Positions 45,299-53,959 are shown, numbered from the stretch's first letter. The stretch: 64,000 nt of DNA from an uncultured cyanobacterium (GCA_903858015.1 CAIOGZ010000092.1:62001-126000), one strand, 5' to 3'. Numbers and translations: made by a program. The notes: a model not told the origin generated them from the letters alone.

Positions 45299-45596
45299 GT
45301 GGAGTTTGATTTCGACCCGCCAAGGACGCAACCAATCTGAGCAAGCACGGCCCCTCCATGGCGACCGCAGCTGACCTCAGCTGGGATGCGGCACTTGTCT
45401 GGATTGATGATCGGGCTGACTATGGTGAAGTAAGGATGGTTGCCTTGGCTCCAACTGGAGACATACTCTTTTTGTAGCCTTTGTTGATCGCGAACCAGTA
45501 AGGCGAATTATTAGCCTACGCAGAGCCAATCGCCGTGAGTTCAGCCACTATGTCCAAGCCATCAAAGAAGATCAGCCTAAAGATGCCGACGCTTGA
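45299..45596 (+). pseudogene. brnT: BrnT-type toxin gene with two one-base deletions
   Basis: Read through three frames, the sequence gives a BrnT (DUF497) toxin: VEFDFDP, then NLSKHGPSMATAADLSWDAA and WIDDRADYGEVRMVALAPTG, then VAFVDREPVRRIISLRRANR and FSHYVQA. One base is missing near 45317-45319 (CCCG) and one in the T-run at 45469-45473. BrnT is a RelE-like ribonuclease; this copy cannot be made intact unless the deletions are assembly errors. The gene overlaps brnA as in normal brnTA operons. Confidence 0.8.
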
Positions 45597-45861
45597 GGAA
45601 GATCGGTTGACTACATCGGCAGCGGAATCAGATCTTGATGCCCTTCCGCTTACAGACGAGCAGATGAGCGCGATGGTCCCCATGCGGGTGCTGCGCGGCC
45701 GTCCAAAGTTGGCAAATAAAAAGCAGCTGGTTTCAATCCGGTATAGTCCTGAGGTCATTGACTATTTCAGGGCTTCTGGAGCTGGTTGGCAAGCCCGCAT
45801 GGATGCTGTTCTGAAGGACTATATCGAAGCTCACTCCACTGGCGATGCGAAGGGGGCCTAA
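45550..45861 (+). CDS. brnA: BrnA-type antitoxin
   Basis: 103 residues from ATG 45550 (a GTG at 45535 is also in frame). The C-terminal ribbon-helix-helix (KKQLVSIRYSPEVIDYFRAS, GWQARMDAVLKDYIEAH) is the BrnA antitoxin form, and the N-terminal half (LTDEQMSAMVPMRVLRGRPK) is the usual linker. Intact although its toxin is broken. Its TAA stop lies inside the left core of attC-like site 4. Confidence 0.85.
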   Translation: MSKPSKKISLKMPTLEEDRLTTSAAESDLDALPLTDEQMSAMVPMRVLRGRPKLANKKQLVSIRYSPEVIDYFRASGAGWQARMDAVLKDYIEAHSTGDAKGA

Positions 45862-45940
45862 AATCAAGATTCAGAAGACGGGAGCGAATGGCGCCGTCTA
45901 TGCCAAAGTCATGGCACGCTTCTGATCTGGAGCGTTAGGC
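45856..45940 (+). other. attC-like recombination site, 85 bp (site 4)
   Basis: Left core GCCTAAA (45856-45862; one base off RYYYAAC) and right core GTTAGGC (45934-45940). Left arm AGATTCAGAAGACG pairs with right arm CGCTTCTGATCT over 12 bases with one T and one A unpaired, six bases apart, exactly as in site 3. It closes the brnTA cassette. Confidence 0.78.
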
Positions 45941-46015
45941 ATCGTACCCACCGGGATGCGGCAGCTCGCCGGCTGAGCGATTGCATTTCAGCCTGCCAGT
46001 GCCATCATCAAGCGA

Positions 46016-46269
46016 GTGAACGGAACCCACCGCAAGACCCCCGAAAAGGTATTCACCGATCCCATCAATGGGACCATCCACTGGTCTTGAATCGAATCCT
46101 TGCTGAAAGCAGCGAGCTGCAGGGTTGTTGAAGCTGCAGCTCATCCGTCACGGCTGAGTTCAACGGCAGAACGATGACCCTCCACCGCCTTCATCCCGGC
46201 ATGGAAGCACTTCGCTACCGGGTGCTGGCCATTCGGAAGTTCATCGAACGCATGGAGATCAAGCCATGA
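46016..46269 (+). pseudogene. hicA: HicA-type toxin gene, disrupted
   Basis: From GTG 46016 the frame reads NGTHRKTPEKVFTDPINGTI and HWS, then an in-frame TGA, then IESLLKAASCRVVEA, and after a frameshift FNGRTMTLHRLHPGMEALRY and IRKFIERMEIKP. This is the length and order of a HicA RNA-binding toxin (dsRBD-like fold), but both a stop and a frameshift break it. Its stop overlaps the hicB start (ATGA). It is the first gene after attC-like site 4. Confidence 0.75.
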
Positions 46270-46478
46270 TTAATTCCATGGCCTACAAGGGCTACACGGC
46301 GAGTATTGTCTTCGACATTGAAGGCAAGATCATCGTTGGTCGCGTCCTGGACATTGACGAAGTTATCTCATTTCATGGCGAGTCGGTAGCAGAGTTTGAG
46401 CCCAACTTTCATGCAGCCATCGAGGACTATCTAGCCGCATCCAAGGGCCTTGGTTCTGCACCGGAAAAGCCCGCATGA
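46266..46478 (+). pseudogene. hicB: HicB-type antitoxin gene, truncated by an in-frame stop
   Basis: The 70 codons MAYKGYTASIVFDIEGKIIV, LDIDEVISFHGESVAEFEPN and AIEDYLAASKG are the N-terminal pseudo-RNase fold of HicB. After the TGA at 46476 the same frame continues with AKVMLRISPEIHAAAIEEGA, the start of the HicB DNA-binding part, so a nonsense change has cut the protein. The rest decays into unrelated sequence up to a TAG at 46617. Confidence 0.75.
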
Positions 46479-46722
46479 GCCAAAGTAATGCTGCGCATCT
46501 CACCGGAGATCCATGCAGCAGCTATTGAAGAGGGCGCCCGCCGAGAAGAACACCGCCCCCGTCGTCGCCACGACCAGCCTGGCTTGCCTCGAGTTCAGGA
46601 TCCAGAGCCTCTGCTGTAGCCACTTGGATCCTCGAATAAACTCCAATAAGGCTCAAGAAGGTCCAGCCGATCGGGACCAGCCAAAATCAGTCCCAGACCC
46701 GCTGCTCCGGCACCCCCTTCCG

Positions 46723-47811
46723 ATGCATCCGCCCACCTTGCCCCTGCCCCGCCGCTCAAACCGCCGCTCCAGCCCGGCAGCGGCCGCAGCCAAACCGGGC
46801 AGCCCAAGCCTCCGATCGGGAGGCCTGGGCCTGGGCTTCGGGCTACCCCTGGGCTTAGGCCTACCCCTGGGCTTAGCGCTGCCCCTGAGCTTGGCCGTGC
46901 CCCTGGCTCTGGCCCTAGCCGGGCCCCTGCTTCCAGCCAGCGCCCAGGCCGCCCCAGCAGCAGCCCCAACAGCCGGAGCACCAGCAGCCGAAGGCCCAAC
47001 CGCCGGAGCTCCAGCCGCAGCCCCAGCTGCCGGCGGCCCAACCGCCCTTGAGGCGCCGGCGGCGCCCAGCCCCAACCCCTGGGCCGGCAGCCTCGAGCTC
47101 TACGGCTTCCTGCCGATCCGCACCACCAGCAGCACCACGGTCAAGGGCTTCACCGCCGACACCACCATCTGGCTCGGCGACCTGATCCCCCTGATCCAGA
47201 TGACCGCCTCGGGTCGGGGCAGCGTGGAATACGGCCGCTTCGGCCTGTTGGCCGACCTCAGTTACAACCGCATCGGCGACGAACTCTCCACCACCACCCC
47301 CCGGGGCTTGCTGACGGGCACGGCAACGGTGAGCTCCAGCCTTGGCATTTACGACCTCGCCCTCCGCTATCGCTTCGGTGAGCGCGAAAGCGCCGTGGCC
47401 AGCCCCGGCAGCTGGAGCGTGATCCCCTACGCCGGCATCCGGTTGGTGGATGCCAGCTTGAACGTGGACGCGACAATCCGGGGCAATGGACCGCTCCAAT
47501 TGCAGCGCCAGCGCCAGGGAGAACTGAGCAAACTCTGGGCCCAACCCCTGCTCGGCACCCAGGCCACCCTGTTCCTCAGCCCGCGGTTACGCGCCTTCGG
47601 CCGGGCCGATATCGGCGGCTTCGGCCTAGCCGGCAGCCGCGACCTCTCCGGTAACGCCCAACTCGGCCTCGGCTACGCGATCGGCAACAGCACCGACCTC
47701 AACATCTCCTGGCGTTACCTGGGCCTGGCCTACGACAACGGCGCCAACGTGAGCAGCGGGTTCACCAACTACCAAAACGGGGTGGAATTAGGGTTGAAGT
47801 TCTTCTTCTAA
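46723..47811 (+). CDS. Outer-membrane beta-barrel protein
   Basis: 362 residues from ATG 46723. A very long leader with leucine/glycine/proline repeats (GLGLPLGLALPLSLAVPLAL) ends in a likely signal cleavage at ASAQAAP, followed by an A/P/G-rich linker. The mature part has alternating strands (SLELYGFLPIRTTSSTTVKG, YGRFGLLADLSYNRIG, YDLALRYRFGERES) and ends in phenylalanine (ELGLKFFF), the outer-membrane insertion signal. It is unlike the carbohydrate porins with SLH domains. An in-frame ATG at 46513 is unlikely because that part continues the hicB remnant. Confidence 0.75.
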   Translation: MHPPTLPLPRRSNRRSSPAAAAAKPGSPSLRSGGLGLGFGLPLGLGLPLGLALPLSLAVPLALALAGPLLPASAQAAPAAAPTAGAPAAEGPTAGAPAAAPAAGGPTALEAPAAPSPNPWAGSLELYGFLPIRTTSSTTVKGFTADTTIWLGDLIPLIQMTASGRGSVEYGRFGLLADLSYNRIGDELSTTTPRGLLTGTATVSSSLGIYDLALRYRFGERESAVASPGSWSVIPYAGIRLVDASLNVDATIRGNGPLQLQRQRQGELSKLWAQPLLGTQATLFLSPRLRAFGRADIGGFGLAGSRDLSGNAQLGLGYAIGNSTDLNISWRYLGLAYDNGANVSSGFTNYQNGVELGLKFFF

Positions 47812-47870
47812 ATCCTGTTCAAGCACTGTCCTGGCCCGACCTGAACTGGCCAACCTGAACCCGATTGGCC

Positions 47871-49706
47871 CTAGCCGGCCAGCAGCGCTTCGACAAACTC
47901 AAAGCTGTTGAAGGGCCGCAAATCGCGGATGGTTTCGCCGGCCCCCACGAAGCGGATCGGCAGGCCGGCCTCGGAGGCCACCGCCAGGGCCACACCGCCG
48001 CGGGCGCTGCCATCCAACTTGGTGAGCACCACCCCGGTGAGGCCGGCGGCGCTGGCAAAGGCCATCGCCTGGCGCAGGCCGTTTTGGCCCTGGCTGGAAT
48101 CGAGCACCAGCAGCGATTCCACCACCGCCTCCGGCGCCAACTTATCGACGATGCGGCGCACCTTGCTGAGCTCCTCCATCAAGTTGTGCTTGGTCTGGAG
48201 GCGGCCGGCGGTGTCCACCAGCACCAGCTCGGTGCCCTTGGCCTTGGCGGCACCGATGGCGTCGTAAACAACGGCGGCCGGATCGGCATTGGCACTGGGA
48301 TTCGATACCACCGGCACGCCGCTGCGTTCACCCCAGACACTCACCTGCTGCACGGCGGCGGCCCGGAAGGTATCGGCGGCAGCGATCAGGCAGCTGTAGC
48401 CACTGCGCACCGCCAGGTTGGCCAACTTGCCGAGTGTGGTGGTCTTGCCAACGCCGTTCACCCCCACCAGCAGCCATACATTGAGGCGATCTTTTTGGGG
48501 GGCCAGCAGGCTGTGGCCACTGGCGGTGATCGGTTCTTCGAGGATGCCGCGCAGCTGCTCCTTAAGGAACCGCAACCCCTCGGCCGGATCCACCACCTCT
48601 TGGTTGAGGCGCTGGCGCAGGGCCTCGAGCACGCGGTCGGTGGCCTGCACCCCTACATCGGCCCGCAGCAGGGTGGATTCGAGCGCCTCAAGGTTTTCGG
48701 CGCTGAGGGGGTCGTCGCCGAGGGTATCGAGCAGCTGGGCCACGAAGCCCTTGCGGGTCTTCTCGAGGCCGCGGCGCAGGCGGCTGAGCCAATCGATCTC
48801 CTCCAGCGACACCTCCTCCACCCGACGGCCCTGGGCGGCCAGCACCTCCGCCGACCAGGTGAACTCGGCATCAAAGGCTCCCAAACTGGGCTCGGCCTGG
48901 TCGGCGGCGGACGGGGGCCTGGCGGCGGTAGGCGCGCTCGCGGAACCAGGGGCGCTGGAGGCGGCAGGCTGACCTATGGGGGCAACCGGGGCGCCGCTGG
49001 CGGTTTGGACGGCGGCAACGGGGCCTGGCGACGCGGCGGCGGCGGCCGCCAGGATCTCCTGGCGGCGCTGTTGCCGCTGGGCCGCCGCTAGTTCGAGCAA
49101 CGAGGGCGCCGCTGGAGCCTGCGGTTCAGGCGGTGCAGGCGGAGCCGGCGGGGCAGATGGGGCAGGCGGGGCAGCGGTGGGCTCAGCGGGCGCTGCCGAC
49201 GGGGCAGCGATGGCGGCAACTGGGGCTACCGACGGCGGCTCCGAGCTGGCGGGCGCTGGCGGGGTTGGGGGAAGAGCTGTCGTAGGGGCCGCAGATTCGG
49301 CGAGCGCTGCAGCTGCGGCGAGCGGGGCCAACTCAGCTGGGGCGGCCTGGGCAGGGGCAACGGCGATTGGCGCAGACTCTGGCGAGGCCGGGCTGGCGGC
49401 GGGCGCCGCGGCCTCCTGCTGGGCCTTGAGCCGCGCATAGGCCTGGCGCGCCCAGGCCAGGGCATCTTGATCCACGGCCGCCGGGGCAGCGGCAGGGGTT
49501 GGTGCCGGCGCCAAGCCAGATGCGGCGATCGGGCTGGAGGAAGCGCTGGGCTCCAGTTGCTCAGGGGCCGCCGGCTCAGGCTTCGCCTGGCCGGGGGCCT
49601 CCGGCTCGGCCAGCGGCGGGGCCTCCGGCGGCGGCGGCGCTTCGGCGGGCGCGCTGCTGGCGGGCTGGGATTCGGCCGCGCCCCGTTTGAACCAGTTGAA
49701 CACCAT
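47871..49706 (-). CDS. ftsY: Signal recognition particle receptor FtsY
   Basis: 611 residues from ATG 49706. The N-terminal ~270 residues are an A/P/E-rich acidic domain (longer than in most FtsY), then the helical N domain (SRLRRGLEKTRKGFVAQLLD) and the G domain with GVNGVGKTTTLGKLA, DTFRAAAVQQ, DTAGRLQTKHNLMEEL and TKLDGSARGGVAL. It delivers SRP-bound ribosomes to the translocon. It sits four bases after nusB, as in other picocyanobacteria. Confidence 0.95.
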   Translation of the reverse strand: MVFNWFKRGAAESQPASSAPAEAPPPPEAPPLAEPEAPGQAKPEPAAPEQLEPSASSSPIAASGLAPAPTPAAAPAAVDQDALAWARQAYARLKAQQEAAAPAASPASPESAPIAVAPAQAAPAELAPLAAAAALAESAAPTTALPPTPPAPASSEPPSVAPVAAIAAPSAAPAEPTAAPPAPSAPPAPPAPPEPQAPAAPSLLELAAAQRQQRRQEILAAAAAASPGPVAAVQTASGAPVAPIGQPAASSAPGSASAPTAARPPSAADQAEPSLGAFDAEFTWSAEVLAAQGRRVEEVSLEEIDWLSRLRRGLEKTRKGFVAQLLDTLGDDPLSAENLEALESTLLRADVGVQATDRVLEALRQRLNQEVVDPAEGLRFLKEQLRGILEEPITASGHSLLAPQKDRLNVWLLVGVNGVGKTTTLGKLANLAVRSGYSCLIAAADTFRAAAVQQVSVWGERSGVPVVSNPSANADPAAVVYDAIGAAKAKGTELVLVDTAGRLQTKHNLMEELSKVRRIVDKLAPEAVVESLLVLDSSQGQNGLRQAMAFASAAGLTGVVLTKLDGSARGGVALAVASEAGLPIRFVGAGETIRDLRPFNSFEFVEALLAG

Positions 49707-49710
49707 CGGC

Positions 49711-50340
49711 CTAAACCTTCGCCGTGGTGAAGCGGCGCAGCACGCCATTGATCATGCGGCGGCCCTGCTCATCGCTATAGCGGTTGGCCAGCTCCACCGC
49801 CTCGTTACAAGCCACGGCGGCGGGGGTGGCAAAGGCTTCGAGGTCCACCACCGCCAGCCGCAGGATGTCGCGGTCGATGCGGGGCAGGCGGCCGAGGCGC
49901 CAACCCTCCATCACCCGGTCGAGGCGGCTATCGATGCTGGCGCGATCCTGCAGCACGGCGGCGGCGCGGGCCAGGGCGTCGCGGCGCACACCCTCCTGGT
50001 CGGCAAGCAGCAACAAGCGGGGCAGCTCCAGGCTGGCGGAGAGGCGATTGAGCGCCTGCTCCGCCAGGCCTAGGCCATCGCGCAGGTGCTGGCGCACCCG
50101 CGGCAGCCGCTCACCGCCCGCTTCCTGCAGCTCGCTATCGAGCAGATCCTGCTGGGCCTGGCGCAGATCTTCGGCGGAACGGTCGAGGGCATCGCGCACG
50201 TGGTGATCGAGGCTGGCCAAGGCCTGGTGCAGCACCGCTTCGAGCGGGGTGTCGGCGGCGACGGCCGAACTGGTGCCGCGATCGCTGATCTGGCCAAGAA
50301 TCAGCAGGGCCAGCTCACGGGAGAGGGTGCGACTCTGCAT
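49711..50340 (-). CDS. nusB: Transcription antitermination factor NusB
   Basis: 209 residues. The NusB helical core (RTLSRELALLILGQISDRGT at the start; IDSRLDRVMEGWRLGRLPRI, DRDILRLAVVDLEA, EAVELANRYSDEQGRRMING at the end) is complete, with the cyanobacterial insertion between. It works with NusE in rRNA antitermination. Its ATG overlaps the stop of the DUF502 gene by one base (TGATG). Confidence 0.93.
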   Translation of the reverse strand: MQSRTLSRELALLILGQISDRGTSSAVAADTPLEAVLHQALASLDHHVRDALDRSAEDLRQAQQDLLDSELQEAGGERLPRVRQHLRDGLGLAEQALNRLSASLELPRLLLLADQEGVRRDALARAAAVLQDRASIDSRLDRVMEGWRLGRLPRIDRDILRLAVVDLEAFATPAAVACNEAVELANRYSDEQGRRMINGVLRRFTTAKV

Positions 50341-51110
50341 CAGGAGAACTGGGGAGCCCGCAGCTGGGCCAGCAAGCTTGAGAAGCTGCGGTTGGACGTG
50401 GGGGGGCGATCATCGGGACTGACAATGCCGGCGGAGATGATCGTGCGGAAGGCATCCTCCACACTGAGCTCCAAATCCCGAACGGCGTGCTCCGGAACCA
50501 CCGCATACCAACCGGTGGTTGGATTGGGGGCGGTGGGAATGAACACGCTCAACATCGTTTCCGTGAAACCCGATTGAACGGCAGCTCCGATCGTGCCGGT
50601 GACAAAACCAAGCGCAAACAAACCCTCGCGCGGATACTCCACCAGCACCACCCGGCGGAAGCGGCTGGAGTTATCGCGCAGGAAGGTTTCAAGCAGCTGC
50701 TTGAGGGTTTTATACACCGAGCCCGCTAAAGGAATCCGCAGCAGGGTGCCTTCGCCGAATTCCAACAACCAGCTACCGACAATATTGCGGGCCATCAAAC
50801 CGATCAGCAGGATGCCAAGCAAGGGAACCAGTAGACCAACGCCAAGGTTGATCAGTTCCTGGAGCAGCGGATTAAGGGTGTTGAACGGATTGAACTGCTT
50901 CGGGATCGAGGTCAGGAAAGCCAGCACAAACCGACTGACCGTGGTCGCCAGCCAAATCGTGGTGGCCAGGGGAATGACCACCAGCAGGCCGGCGATCAAA
51001 TCATTCTTGAGATCCTGCTGCAGGCGATTACCCAGCGGCTGATCCGGGCGGGGACTGGAGGAATCCAAAGGACCGGGTCCGGGACGGGGCAGGCTTCCAA
51101 CGGTAGTCAC
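50340..51110 (-). CDS. DUF502 family membrane protein
   Basis: 256 residues from GTG 51110. Two transmembrane segments (LIAGLLVVIPLATTIWLATT and LGVGLLVPLLGILLIGLMAR) and the DUF502 pattern: RIPLAGSVYKTLKQLLETFL, VVLVEYPREGLFALGFVTG and VFIPTAPNPTTGWYAVVPE. Family function is unknown, but it is widespread in cyanobacteria and plants. It precedes nusB directly. Confidence 0.9.
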   Translation of the reverse strand: MTTVGSLPRPGPGPLDSSSPRPDQPLGNRLQQDLKNDLIAGLLVVIPLATTIWLATTVSRFVLAFLTSIPKQFNPFNTLNPLLQELINLGVGLLVPLLGILLIGLMARNIVGSWLLEFGEGTLLRIPLAGSVYKTLKQLLETFLRDNSSRFRRVVLVEYPREGLFALGFVTGTIGAAVQSGFTETMLSVFIPTAPNPTTGWYAVVPEHAVRDLELSVEDAFRTIISAGIVSPDDRPPTSNRSFSSLLAQLRAPQFS

Positions 51111-51121
51111 CCGCCGAACCT

Positions 51122-51823
51122 CTACAGCACGCTGCCGAGGCAAAGCAGGGTGAAGGCCACGATCAGCGCCACGGCACCGCCAGAACCAGCTAGGCGGCGC
51201 TGGTTGAGGGCCACCTTGCTGCTTTGTTCAGCCTGCTTGAACTGGCCCTCCATCTGCTGCAGCTGGCGGTCGACAAAGGCCCGCGCCGCCTGGGTTTTCT
51301 GGGCTGGGGTAGCGCTGGCCGGCACCTGGCCGCTGGCCTCGGCCTGCTTGATCAGCTGCTCCAGCACCGCCGGCTCCTTGCTCTGCTGGCGCGCCATCTC
51401 CAGTTGGCCGCGCTTCGCCGCCAACTGCTGATCAGCCTGGTCTTGAAGCATCTTGTCGCCGCCGAAGGCGATCGGCAGGGAGGCGGTGAGCAGCACGGCC
51501 AGCAGGCCGCTGAGCAGGCAAACCGCCCAGAGCACGGGGGAGCGCTCGTCGCTGTTGTCGTCCAGGCGGGAGGAGAGGTACATCAGCAGCAGGCCGACCA
51601 GGGCCATCGGCGCCTGCTGGATCAAGCGCTCCACCACCAACTGGCGGAAGGCCTCATTACCCCAATCCCAGAGGCTCAGCACCGAAAGCAGCTGCAGCGA
51701 CAGGAGCACCACCAGGGTGATGCCGATCCAGCGCAGCAACGGACTGAAACGACCGGAAGAAGAGAGGCCCACGCGATAGACAGGAACTGCTGGGGACTTT
51801 ACCGACAACCCCGATGGCACCAC
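51122..51823 (-). CDS. HpsJ-like membrane protein
   Basis: 233 residues with four hydrophobic helices (LRWIGITLVVLLSLQLLSVL, APMALVGLLLMYLSSRLD, VCLLSGLLAVLLTASLPIAF and a C-terminal VALIVAFTLLCLG) and a long polar helix between (DQADQQLAAKRGQLEMARQQ). The SLWDWGNEAFRQLVVERLIQ stretch is one I associate with HpsJ, named from hormogonium polysaccharide genes in filamentous cyanobacteria. Its role in a unicellular species is not clear. Its start overlaps the divergent queG start by 10 bases. Confidence 0.75.
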   Translation of the reverse strand: MVPSGLSVKSPAVPVYRVGLSSSGRFSPLLRWIGITLVVLLSLQLLSVLSLWDWGNEAFRQLVVERLIQQAPMALVGLLLMYLSSRLDDNSDERSPVLWAVCLLSGLLAVLLTASLPIAFGGDKMLQDQADQQLAAKRGQLEMARQQSKEPAVLEQLIKQAEASGQVPASATPAQKTQAARAFVDRQLQQMEGQFKQAEQSSKVALNQRRLAGSGGAVALIVAFTLLCLGSVL

Positions 51824-52791
51824 CCACCCCTCCCCGAGCCAGCCCCGAGCCGGCAGCCCTGGCCGCCGCCCTGCGGCTGGAGGCCCAGCGGCTCGGTTTC
51901 GACCCCGTGGGCATCGCTGCCGTACCGGGGGGGGCCAACCTGGCCCTGCGCAACGCCGCCCTCGAACGCTGGCTGCAGGCCGGCTACCAGGGCGGCATGG
52001 CCTGGATGGCCGATCCGCGGCGTCGCTCGGTGGAAACGCTCTTACCGGGGGTGCGCAGCCTGCTGGCGGTGGGGTTGCCCTATTACGTGGCCGCCCAGCG
52101 GCAGCCCGGCAGCCTGCTGGTGGCCCGCTACGGCTGGGGCCGCGACTACCACCGCGTCATCGACTCGCGGCTGCGCCGCATCGGGCGCTGGCTGGAGGCG
52201 CAGGTGCCCGGCTGCCGTTGGCGCGCCTGTGTCGACAGTGCCCCCCTGCTCGACAAGGCCTGGGCCGAGGAGGCCGGCCTGGGCTGGATCGGCAAGCACG
52301 GCAATCTGATCCACAGGGGCCGGGGCTCCTGGCTGCTGATCGGCCACCTGCTCACCACCGTGAACCTGCCGGCCGACCAGCCGGCCGAACCGCTCTGCGG
52401 AAGCTGCAGCCGCTGCATCGAGGCCTGCCCCACCGGCGCGATCCGCGAACCCTTCGTCGTCGATGCCCGCCGTTGTCTTGCTTATCACACGATCGAAAAT
52501 CGCGATGCGCTCCTGCCTGGGGCGATCGCCAGCGCTCTGCATGGCTGGGTGGCGGGTTGTGATATCTGCCAAGACGTGTGTCCGTGGAACCAGCGACCCC
52601 TGCCAAGCTCCACGGATCCGGATCTGCAGCCCCGGCCCTGGCTGCTGGATCTACGGCCCGAGCAGGCCCTGGGCTGGAGTGATGCCGAGTGGGATGGGCG
52701 GCTGCGGGCCTCCTCGCTGCGGCGGATCCGCCCCTGGATGTGGCGCCGCAATCTGCTGGCAGCGGTGGATGGCCGTGGGATCGATCCCTAG
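51814..52791 (+). CDS. queG: Epoxyqueuosine reductase
   Basis: 325 residues. QueG is a cobalamin- and iron-sulfur-dependent enzyme that makes queuosine in tRNA. Two 4Fe-4S clusters: CGSCSRCIEACPTGAI and CDICQDVCPWN. Other landmarks are YGWGRDYHRVI, VDSAPLLDKAWAEEAGLGWIG and LAYHTIENR. The N terminus (EAQRLGFDPVGIAAV) follows a short A/P-rich leader. Confidence 0.93.
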   Translation: MAPPTPPRASPEPAALAAALRLEAQRLGFDPVGIAAVPGGANLALRNAALERWLQAGYQGGMAWMADPRRRSVETLLPGVRSLLAVGLPYYVAAQRQPGSLLVARYGWGRDYHRVIDSRLRRIGRWLEAQVPGCRWRACVDSAPLLDKAWAEEAGLGWIGKHGNLIHRGRGSWLLIGHLLTTVNLPADQPAEPLCGSCSRCIEACPTGAIREPFVVDARRCLAYHTIENRDALLPGAIASALHGWVAGCDICQDVCPWNQRPLPSSTDPDLQPRPWLLDLRPEQALGWSDAEWDGRLRASSLRRIRPWMWRRNLLAAVDGRGIDP

Positions 52792-52975
52792 GCTGGGTCG
52801 AATTCGTGGTACATCCGTGGGCCGGTGCCTGGGGCAGTTACGTGAAAGCTCGTCGACAAGCTCGCCGTTACAGGCGGCCGGCAGATCAGCGGGGAGATCG
52901 CCGCTGCGAGCGACTGGGAACTTGGCTCGGAACTTGCCTGGGAACTGGTCTGGAGAATCAGCTAGCAAATCAGCA

Positions 52976-53959
52976 GTGACATTGCCGCAGAGATTGGTAA
53001 GACAATTCCCCTCGCAGGCCTTCACAACCCTGGCGCGGTGGGGCGGCAGGTTGGCGGCTCCAGGGCTGCTGGGGGCTGTACTGGCCGCTGCCATGGGGGC
53101 CAGCGGCCAGTTGCTGCTGGCGCCACCGGCCCAGGCCCTGGTTCCGTACGTCTACCTGCCCCCGGCCAAGGACCTGGAGGGGGCCGGACTGGGCATCGCC
53201 CAGGCGGCCACCCGGCTGCTGCGGCTTGGCCAAGCGGAAGACGCGGCCCGGCTGGCCGAGCTCACCGTGCGCCTGATTCCCAACGATGTGCGCGGTTGGA
53301 TTCTGCTCGCTGAGGCGGAAGTGCGCAGTGAGAATCCCGGCAAGGCCCTGATCGCCCTAAGCCGCGCCAAGCAACTGGAGCCCGGCAACGCCGGCATCTG
53401 GCTGGCGGAAGGGTCGCTGGCGCTGCGCAACAGCAAACCCAGCCAAGCCTTGCCCTTGCTGCGCAAGGGCCTCGAACTCGACCCACGCAACTCCGGCGCC
53501 TACTTCGACCTCGGCAATGCCCAGATCCTGCTGAACGACCCGGCCCAGGCCCTGACCTCCTTTGAACGGGCCGCCAAACTGCGCCCCAACTTCTGGGAAG
53601 CGATCAACAACCAAGGCCTGGTGCTGTTTGAAATGGGCCGCAACGACGAAGCGCTGCGGCGCTGGCGGCAGGTGCTCAAGATCAAGCCGGATGTGGCCGA
53701 AACCAGCCTGGCGATCGCCGCCAGCCAGCATGCCAGCACGGACAAAGCAGTCCGCAACGAAGCGCTGCGGCTGGCCCAGAAGGCCCTGGCCGATGATCCC
53801 AACTACGTTCTCGACAGCTTCCGCAAGGAGCAACTCTGGGGCGAACGCCTGCGGGCAGCCACCCGCTCCCTGCTCGCCGAACCGGAGTTGAAACCCAGCG
53901 TGGACAGGGCCACCGCCAATGCCAGCCCGTCAAATCCGAAAGCAGCCGAAGCCCCCTGA
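52976..53959 (+). CDS. Secreted or lumenal TPR-repeat protein
   Basis: 327 residues from GTG 52976 (TTG 52982 is close). An N-terminal signal-like segment (APGLLGAVLAAAMGASGQLL, then PPAQA) is followed by about six tetratricopeptide repeats (AARLAELTVRLIPNDVRGWI, ALIALSRAKQLEPGNAGIWL, ALPLLRKGLELDPRNSGAYF, ALTSFERAAKLRPNFWEAIN, ALRRWRQVLKIKPDVAE). It lies between queG and the gyrA/parC-like gene in the conserved picocyanobacterial order. Partner unknown. Confidence 0.85.
   Translation: MTLPQRLVRQFPSQAFTTLARWGGRLAAPGLLGAVLAAAMGASGQLLLAPPAQALVPYVYLPPAKDLEGAGLGIAQAATRLLRLGQAEDAARLAELTVRLIPNDVRGWILLAEAEVRSENPGKALIALSRAKQLEPGNAGIWLAEGSLALRNSKPSQALPLLRKGLELDPRNSGAYFDLGNAQILLNDPAQALTSFERAAKLRPNFWEAINNQGLVLFEMGRNDEALRRWRQVLKIKPDVAETSLAIAASQHASTDKAVRNEALRLAQKALADDPNYVLDSFRKEQLWGERLRAATRSLLAEPELKPSVDRATANASPSNPKAAEAP

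Noticed and set aside
45055-45359. Minus-strand frames across repeat copy 2 and the brnTA promoter
   Set aside because: They run antisense to the integrase remnant and the collapsed attC site and show no protein-like composition.
42774-46722. Insertion sequence as an explanation for the repeated segments
   Set aside because: No transposase, no terminal inverted repeats and no target duplications were seen; IntI-type ends and attC-like palindromes fit better.
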